A stretch of 64,000 nt of DNA from Rhizophagus clarus (lineage: Eukaryota > Glomeromycota > Glomeromycetes > Glomerales > Glomeraceae): the NCBI GenBank assembly GCA_015698045.1, contig BLAL01000285.1, positions 2,666,001 to 2,730,000 on the forward strand. The letters are read 5' to 3'. Below, one piece after another: positions 57,930-64,000 of this stretch; position 1 is the first letter of the stretch; each line of letters opens with the position of its first letter. The notes under the pieces are model-generated. The model was not told where the DNA came from, did no database searches, and worked only from the letters and a program-made list of their open reading frames with translations. Both the position numbers and the translations under genes were made by a program.

Positions 57930-60640
57930 TTTTTTCTTTTTGTAAATAAGTATTTAAATATGGTAAAAACTTGGTGAGAAAGGTTTTTAACAAAATGGAC
58001 ATTAACATTCGTTCATTCTGTCTTTTCTGTAGACGATCAGTATTTCAAAACAGAAATGTAAGAATCAATAAAAAACGTTTTATAAATAACTTTTAATAAA
58101 ACAATTACTAATTGTTTTATTTTTCTTTTTATAGGCAGACTTGTACAGAATCCCAAACTATATATAAATAGGTCAGGGGTTGAGTTTGCTTATTGATCAT
58201 ATAAAATTTTAAAAAGTTGTATATTTCAGGAGTATTTTTAAAATTTCTTATCCTACATTCCCCTGTATTTAAAAGTTCTACTGATTGGATTTTAATGAAA
58301 TTTATATCATTAAATTCATCTTAATGAGACGAATCTAATGGTATAAATTTTAATTTGATAGCATTAATATTGACTAAGATATCCTAAATTGAAAATTTTA
58401 CTATACATTATATCTAACTTAAATAAGAGATGTTCGGGATCCTACTTGTACTTCAGAAATTTACTTGATATGTGAAAATTGAAGAGTAGGAAAATAAATT
58501 ATTTTCTTTGAATAGTTCTTTTAACAAAACTATTATTAATTATTTTATTTTTTCTTTTTGTAGACAAACTGGTACTTCAAGATATTTACTAGACGTGTGA
58601 GAAACTGAAAATTGATAAGGTTTTTACTTTAAATTACTTTTTAATGAAATGATTATTAATCGTATTTTTTTATTTTGTAGACAGATTAGTTACTTGAGAA
58701 TATTTATTAAATGGCAAGAAGGATTTTATTTTAATAGAATAACTTTATAACAAAGTGATTAATAAATATTTTTATTTTTTTTATAAATATCAACCAATTT
58801 TTTAGAATATTTACGTATAAAAATCATATATAGGTAAGTTTTACAATAGGTTGATTAAAAATATTTATCAATGTTTAACAAAACAATTACTAATAATATT
58901 TTGTTTATTCTTTTTTTATAGATATTTGATTTTTTGAATATTGAATATATGAATCTAGGTGAGAGAACAACTGAATATTTTTTGTTTGATTTATTTATTT
59001 AACAAAATATTTTACTAATGTTTAATATAACTTTTTAGGACAGCTGGATCTTTAGATGCGTAAGACTAGTTATACTTTGTTTTTGAATCAGGATAAATTG
59101 AAGAACATTATATATTAGTTGCAAATTTAGTTAAATAAAAAATTAATGTATTTTTATAACATAGTATTAAATAAAAAATTGAATATAAAATTTTATTAAT
59201 AATAAATATGTAATGTTTTACAATACTGCACATTATTGTTTTAATGATAATCATTATTTAAATAAATATCAGGATTTCATCTAAGGGTCTAATATATAAC
59301 ATATTTTATTGATGTTTATTAAAACCTTCAACTAATATTTATCATATATGCATCAACTGCAGAAATTTCCTGATAAAGTATCAAAAACAATTAGAATATT
59401 AACCAAATATATTTAATTTTTATAAAATTATGTTTATTTTTTTTTATTTATATTATAATTCCTTATTAGATTTCTTCATTTTTGAGAGCACTGTTAATCT
59501 GTAAATTTTATATGAAAGCGTTGATTGATTTTGAATTCATATAAATAAATAGTTAAATTATTAAGATTTATTTTAAAAGAACATATAAAATAAAATATAC
59601 TTATCTTTGGACAACAGACTTCCAGAATCCTTGTTTACTTCTACTATATACTAGTCACAAAAGAAATATTCAGCTTTGATAAAATTTGGCCTATATTCAG
59701 ATTAAAATTAAAAAAAATTTAACTTTAATTAATAATGATCAATAATTAAATATATATTCAACATTATTAAATTATGATTGAATGTATATTACATGTATTA
59801 TATATTAATTGAGCATTATATGTATAATGTATCATTTCATAAAAGTTTAAATTTAAGCTTTTGATTAAAACTTTCCTTTTTTTTATTTTTATTTCTTTTA
59901 TTTCTTTTCACTTTTTTCTTATTTTTTTCTTCTTCTTTTTCTCCTATCTTTGCTCTTTCCTTATTTTTCATTTTTTCCCTTTACTTTATCTTTTTTCTTT
60001 CAAGCTTCTCTTATACTTCTATTTAAAAATCACATTCCTTTTTTTTTTTCTTTTTAAATAGTATCTTCAGATACATATATAACATATATTAAAGAAAATT
60101 AAATAAAATTTCAGTAAGTTTTCATTTATTTTTTTCTTTAATTTATTTTAACAAACAGTTTCTAATAGTTCATTTTCTTTATTTTTTTAAATAATTTAAG
60201 TTTGTGCTAAGAAAAAAGAAAAATACATAAGATTATATATAGCCAGTTCTTCAGAATATTTGTACAGGTAAGAATTTGATATTATTTTCTTAATTATTCT
60301 TCAACAAAATATTTAATAATGTTTCAAATTTTTTTTTTTTAGATGCTTAAAATCAAAAATAAAATAAATAAAAAATTGGATAAAGAAGTGGGTAACAAAG
60401 TCAGTGAAAAAGCAAAAAAGTGGTAAAGAAATAAGTGGGAGCGCAAGTAAAAAAGTAATATAGTATTTTTTAATTTAATTATTTTAACAAAATAATTTAA
60501 TATAATATTTTATTTTTTTTTTGTAAATGGTAGGTTTTAGACATATGGGAACTTGGTAAGGAAGATATTTTATATTATTCAACTTAATGAAATATCGCTT
60601 AATATTTCATTTTTTTTAGACGACTGATTTTTAATGATAT
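57930..60640 (+). repeat. Tandem array C: about 10 mini-exon/intron units
   Basis: Forward strand. Blocks between acceptor and donor include TTTTCTGTAG / ACGATCAGTATTTCAAAAC... / GTAAGAAT (58,030), TTTTTGTAG / ACAAACTGGTACTTCAAG... (58,563), TTTTTTATAG / ATATTTG... / GTGAGAG (58,922), TTTTTAG / GACAGCTGGATCTTTAG / GTAAGAC (59,038), and CAG / GTAAGAAT (60,270). The introns hold AAACAATTACTAATTGTTT palindromes followed by a T-run. One exon is split by a small transposon at 58,147. A pyrimidine-rich tract (59,870-60,060) lies inside. Confidence 0.6.
58147..58443. mobile_element. 297-bp element with 8-bp target duplication ACTTGTAC
   Basis: Ends AGAATCCCAAACTATATATA and, inverted, AGGATCCCGAACATC; flanked by ACTTGTAC at 58139-58146 and 58444-58451. 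Termini and duplication length match the 9.4-kb P-like element at 14,964, so it is probably mobilised by that type of transposase. Removing it restores a mini-exon like its neighbour at 58,563. Confidence 0.85.
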
Positions 60641-60649
60641 TGTAATATG

Positions 60650-61975
60650 AAAAATAAAATAACGAAGATAATTGGATGTAAATATAATAGATAAATCAAT
60701 TATATGATATAGTAATACAAGTTATTTTTAGATTTTATTTTTAATTTAGATTTTATTTTTATTTCACCTATTTTTAGATTAGAAAAAGATAGTATTAAAA
60801 ACATAGTAGAAATAATTTCTTATAGTGATTTAGTCAAAAGAATGGTTGAAAGAAAGAAATGATGTAATGCAACGTTAAGCATTACAATCAATATAATGGG
60901 AATTAGTAAATAATTTAAGATTGGTTCATAAATTACCATTTTAAAATATCTTTAACATTCCAGATTTTTCTAAATGATATAATACTAAGGGAAATGAACG
61001 ACTATATTTGAAGAAAGAGAGATGAATTTTAATGGAGAAATGATGACAATTTATAAGTCATCATCGAATGGATAACTATATTTAAAGGAAAGAAAGATAA
61101 ATTTTAGTGGAAAAATATTCTTATATTTCTTAGAATAGAGAATACCTTAACTCATTTTTGTATAAATATACTCTGTAATCAAGGAAAAACCCTCAGTTAA
61201 ATTTATATTTGCTAATAAAAAAACTATTATTAATTTTACATACAACTCAATCCTATTATAGTCAATTGATAACATTATAAAATTATAATTAACTAATGAA
61301 AGGAAATTGCATTTTAATTAATATTTGAGAGTACTGTTTTTAGTTAATTGTAATATTATTCTGATATGTTAAATAAAGAGTAAAGTTATATTCATTTGAA
61401 AATTAAAAAATATGAAAAATTGTGATGGAAGTCATCTAAAAATGAAATTTAAATAAATCATATATGAAAAGATATAATTAGAAAGAAATGTGTTTTTTTA
61501 AAAAGAAGTATAGTTATCCCTCTTTATAGTGAACCTTGATATAACAAAGAACACTATATAATAAATTATTTATGTGAGACAGATATTAATATATAAAAAA
61601 ATTCTTGATTAACTAAATTTTATTAATTATGGACTATATATCATTATACGAAGTAAAGTTACAAAATAGCATATATAAAAATGACTTTTTATAACAAATT
61701 TTTTTTATAATAAATTTTTTTTCAGTAAAACAAAGATTACTGATATACTAATGGTTCTATGATCATTTAATAAAAGGATAATTTTTTTTAAATATATAAT
61801 ATATGAAAAGTATAAAATACTTTTATAAAAGATGTTTAACAAATTGTTTAAATAATGTTAAATTATTAAATTTTGTTATCAATTTCATTAGCTTTGCATT
61901 TGCACATCAGGATTAACTTTATCTAGCATTCCTATAAAAATAAAAGTAGAAAGTTTTTTAAAGAAAATAATAATA
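60650..61975. other. AT-rich intergenic, no gene seen
   Basis: A near-duplicate GAAAGAAAGATrAATTTTAGTGGAraAAT occurs at about 61,015 and 61,088. No supported frame. Confidence 0.4.
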
Positions 61976-61979
61976 ATAC

Positions 61980-63320
61980 CTCTCCCAGCTCTCCCTTACC
62001 TTAATTCTAAAAGTTCAACCATATTTCATCTGATAACACTACAAAAAAAAAGAAAAAAACAAATAACTTGATTAATTAGAAATAATGACAAAAAACACCT
62101 ATTTTAACCTCCCTTATTTTAATTCCAAAAGTCTGGTCATATTTTTTGTCTGATAACACTATAAAAAAGAAAAAAAATAAATAATTAGAAAAAATAATGA
62201 AAAACATCTCTTCAACTCTTTCTTACCTTAATTTTAAAAATCCAGTTATACATTTCATCTGGCAATACTACAAAAAAAAAAAAAAAGTTAAATAATTTAA
62301 ATAATGATAAAAAATACTTTCTTTAACCTCCCTTATCTTAATTTCATAAGTCTAATTATGTTTTTCATCTGGCAACACTACAAAAAAGAAAAAAAAATAA
62401 ATAATTAGAAAAAACAACAAAAAATACTTTCCCTAAACCTTCCTTATCTTAATTATAACCCCTTGAATATGAGCAATTTTATATAGTGAATCCTGTCTGA
62501 AAAATTGCCAAAGTGTATATCAAAATTTTGCTCAAATGTATGATATCAGCAAGAAATTTTTAATTTTGTATGACAAACATTTAATATTTATATCAAAATT
62601 TAGTTAAAATGTATATCTAAAATAATTAAATAAAATTCTAAATGTATGACTATTCTTAGTTTTATTTATTGTAATATAAAGAATACTAAACTAATAATAA
62701 TTTCAGAAAACTATAGTTTCAGCATTTTTATGTATAAAATCACAAAAAAAAAACTACTAAAATTATAGTTCTGGTATTTTTATATATAAAATTATAACAA
62801 TTTGATTATAAATGTACACTGAGACATTTTTTGTTATAAAACAAGTGTATGACAAAGTCTTTTTGCTACTAATTGAGTGTATGATGATTTTTTTCTTACT
62901 GACTATTAAGTGTATGATAAATGTTACTGCACATGATCACCCAAAAAGAAAATTTGTATCACAGTATGATGAAACTTTTTAAAATTTTTTAAAAGCATAT
63001 GATGAGGTTTTTAATAGTATATTTTGGAGCCCTTCTTAATTCCAAAAGTCTGGTCATGCTTTTCAACTGACAATACTACAAAAAAGAAAAAAATTAAATA
63101 ACTTAAATATTAAATGATGAAAAACAAATTTTCCTAACCTTCCTTACCTTAATTCTATAAGTTCAGCCATGTTTTTTATCTGAAAATACTACAAAAAAGA
63201 AAAAAAACAAATATTTAAAAAAAAACAATAAAAAATACCTCTTTCAAACCCCCCTTATCTTAAATCCAAAAGTCCAGTTGTGTTTTTCATCTGATAACAC
63301 TACAAAAAAAAAAAAAATAA
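61980..63320. repeat. Decayed copies of the 120-bp satellite
   Basis: About seven copies (62,000; 62,117; 62,231; 62,339; 63,035; 63,153; 63,262), interrupted at 62,450-63,030 by unrelated AT-rich DNA with a TGTATGAyAAA motif. CpG sites of the 38-kb copies are mostly TG or CA here. Confidence 0.8.
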
Positions 63321-63419
63321 ATTTTTTTTATTTTTTTTTTAGATCAAATATTCAGATTATCTGATAGCACTGGTCAAAATTAATACTATCAGGTATATAT
63401 CAGGTACCTATGTGTGAGA

Positions 63420-63818
63420 AGGATCCGGAAACTATATATATAGGTTGTTTTAAATTTCAAAAAATTACTATGACCTTTACCCAAGTTAAGGCAAAAATTT
63501 ACTAGTAATGTTACCCAGTTTATTAGTAACTTTAAACCTTTCCAATATACGTTACCCAAAATAAAAATAACCCATTATAGTTATTTATAAACCAATTTTA
63601 TTATAAATTTAATAATTTTATATTCAAATTAATGAAATATTGTTGCTATAATGCTAATTACTTATTTCTGTGAAAAAAAGTCAAAAATTTCCCAAGAATT
63701 TCCTTTTAAACATAAACGACCAGGTAAATTTGCAACATTAATTACATCTAAACAACTATTATCAAAGTGATAAATAACTTGCTTTGAAGTTATATGTGCA
63801 AATATTTTACCACCTGAT
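63420..63818. mobile_element. Truncated copy of the 880-bp MULE-like element
   Basis: Begins AGGATCCGGAAACTATATA and matches 20,353-20,740 in order (TTTACCCA repeats, ACCCAAAATAAAAATAAC, the NSWEIFDFF coding remnant). It is cut off by the next element at 63,821. Confidence 0.8.
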
Positions 63819-63820
63819 TA

Positions 63821-64000
63821 AAGCTCTGCATGAGCTAAGTCAAGCCAAGTCATGATTAAATTGGCTTGGTGGCTCACAAGCCAGCTTGAAAAAGCTTGAG
63901 TCAGGTATTAGGCTTGGCTTGATAAACTCAAGCTGGCAGTGGGCTTGGCTTGAAAAGCTCAAGCCGGCTTATGAGCCAGATCAAGCTCGGCAATTTTTTA
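63821..64000. mobile_element. Start of a second AAGCTyyrCATGAGC element, runs off the window
   Basis: AAGCTCTGCATGAGC preceded by TA, then the inverse of 39,440-39,600 (GGCTTGGTGGCTCACAAGCC, GCTTGAAAAGCTC). It lies inside the truncated MULE-like copy. Confidence 0.8.

Noticed and set aside
59861-60061. 66-residue Phe/Leu-rich ORF as a membrane protein
   Set aside because: It is the translation of a pyrimidine tract. The same applies to 52,579-52,779 and 55,926-56,141.
61505-61760. Another pogo-like element (CCTCTTTATAGTGAACC)
   Set aside because: The left end looks suggestive but I found no matching inverted right end or TA pair.

Overview
This is a very AT-rich eukaryotic window of fungal type. 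Small spliced introns with GT..AG ends, poly-T acceptors, C-to-T decay and several protein families point to an arbuscular mycorrhizal fungus (Glomeromycotina, Rhizophagus-like). That identification rests on recognised families and base composition, not on a search. Most of the window is transposable elements in several nested layers, with only a few host-type genes.

Layout. 1-6,730: a decayed element with a tyrosine-recombinase-like gene (reverse strand, cut by the window edge), two small genes, and a primase-helicase gene (archaeo-eukaryotic primase, zinc knuckle, origin-binding SF2 helicase). All carry in-frame stops and frameshifts. 7,600-8,010: a short-period tandem repeat ending in a perfect 50-bp palindrome. 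9,686-11,413: the one clear housekeeping gene, a six-exon CDP-alcohol phosphotransferase (choline/ethanolamine type). 13,158-13,984: a small inverted-repeat element carrying a satellite. 14,964-24,358: a 9.4-kb DNA transposon with P-element-like features and an exact 8-bp target duplication. It contains a second element (about 16.6-21.3 kb), which contains a third (20,353-21,232, exact 9-bp duplication), which contains a fourth (20,861-21,022). 25,095-25,939: a Tc1/mariner-like element. 26,127-27,768: an old, truncated copy of the large element at 42 kb.

27,890-28,567 is a coiled-coil protein gene. 29,817-32,441 is an 11-exon gene of unknown function, broken by one base in an A run. 33.5-34.4 kb has two small TA-flanked elements. 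34.5-37.7 kb has a cluster of decayed or hypothetical genes, cut at 37,728 by another element full of a roughly 120-bp satellite. 42,376-52,171 is a 9.8-kb DNA transposon with a full-length Plavaka-type (CACTA-related) transposase, a coiled-coil companion protein on the other strand, a Myb/SANT-like gene with one stop, and terminal satellites. It sits in a non-LTR-like open frame that is restored when the element and one TA are removed. 53.3-57 kb is a simple tandem repeat split by a 2.4-kb CACTA-ended element. 57.9-60.6 kb and 62-63.3 kb are further arrays.

The most unusual feature is three tandem arrays (about 16.9-19.8, 54.7-56.0 and 57.9-60.6 kb). Each unit looks like a complete mini-exon plus intron: a poly-T AG acceptor, a 25-55 nt exon, a GTAAGT/GTAAA-like donor, and a small palindrome around a CTAAC/CTAAT branch-point-like core. 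Two arrays lie inside transposons. They resemble a way of building modular repeat proteins by splicing. A second theme is that nearly all inactivating changes are C-to-T type, and old repeat copies lose CpG where younger copies keep it.
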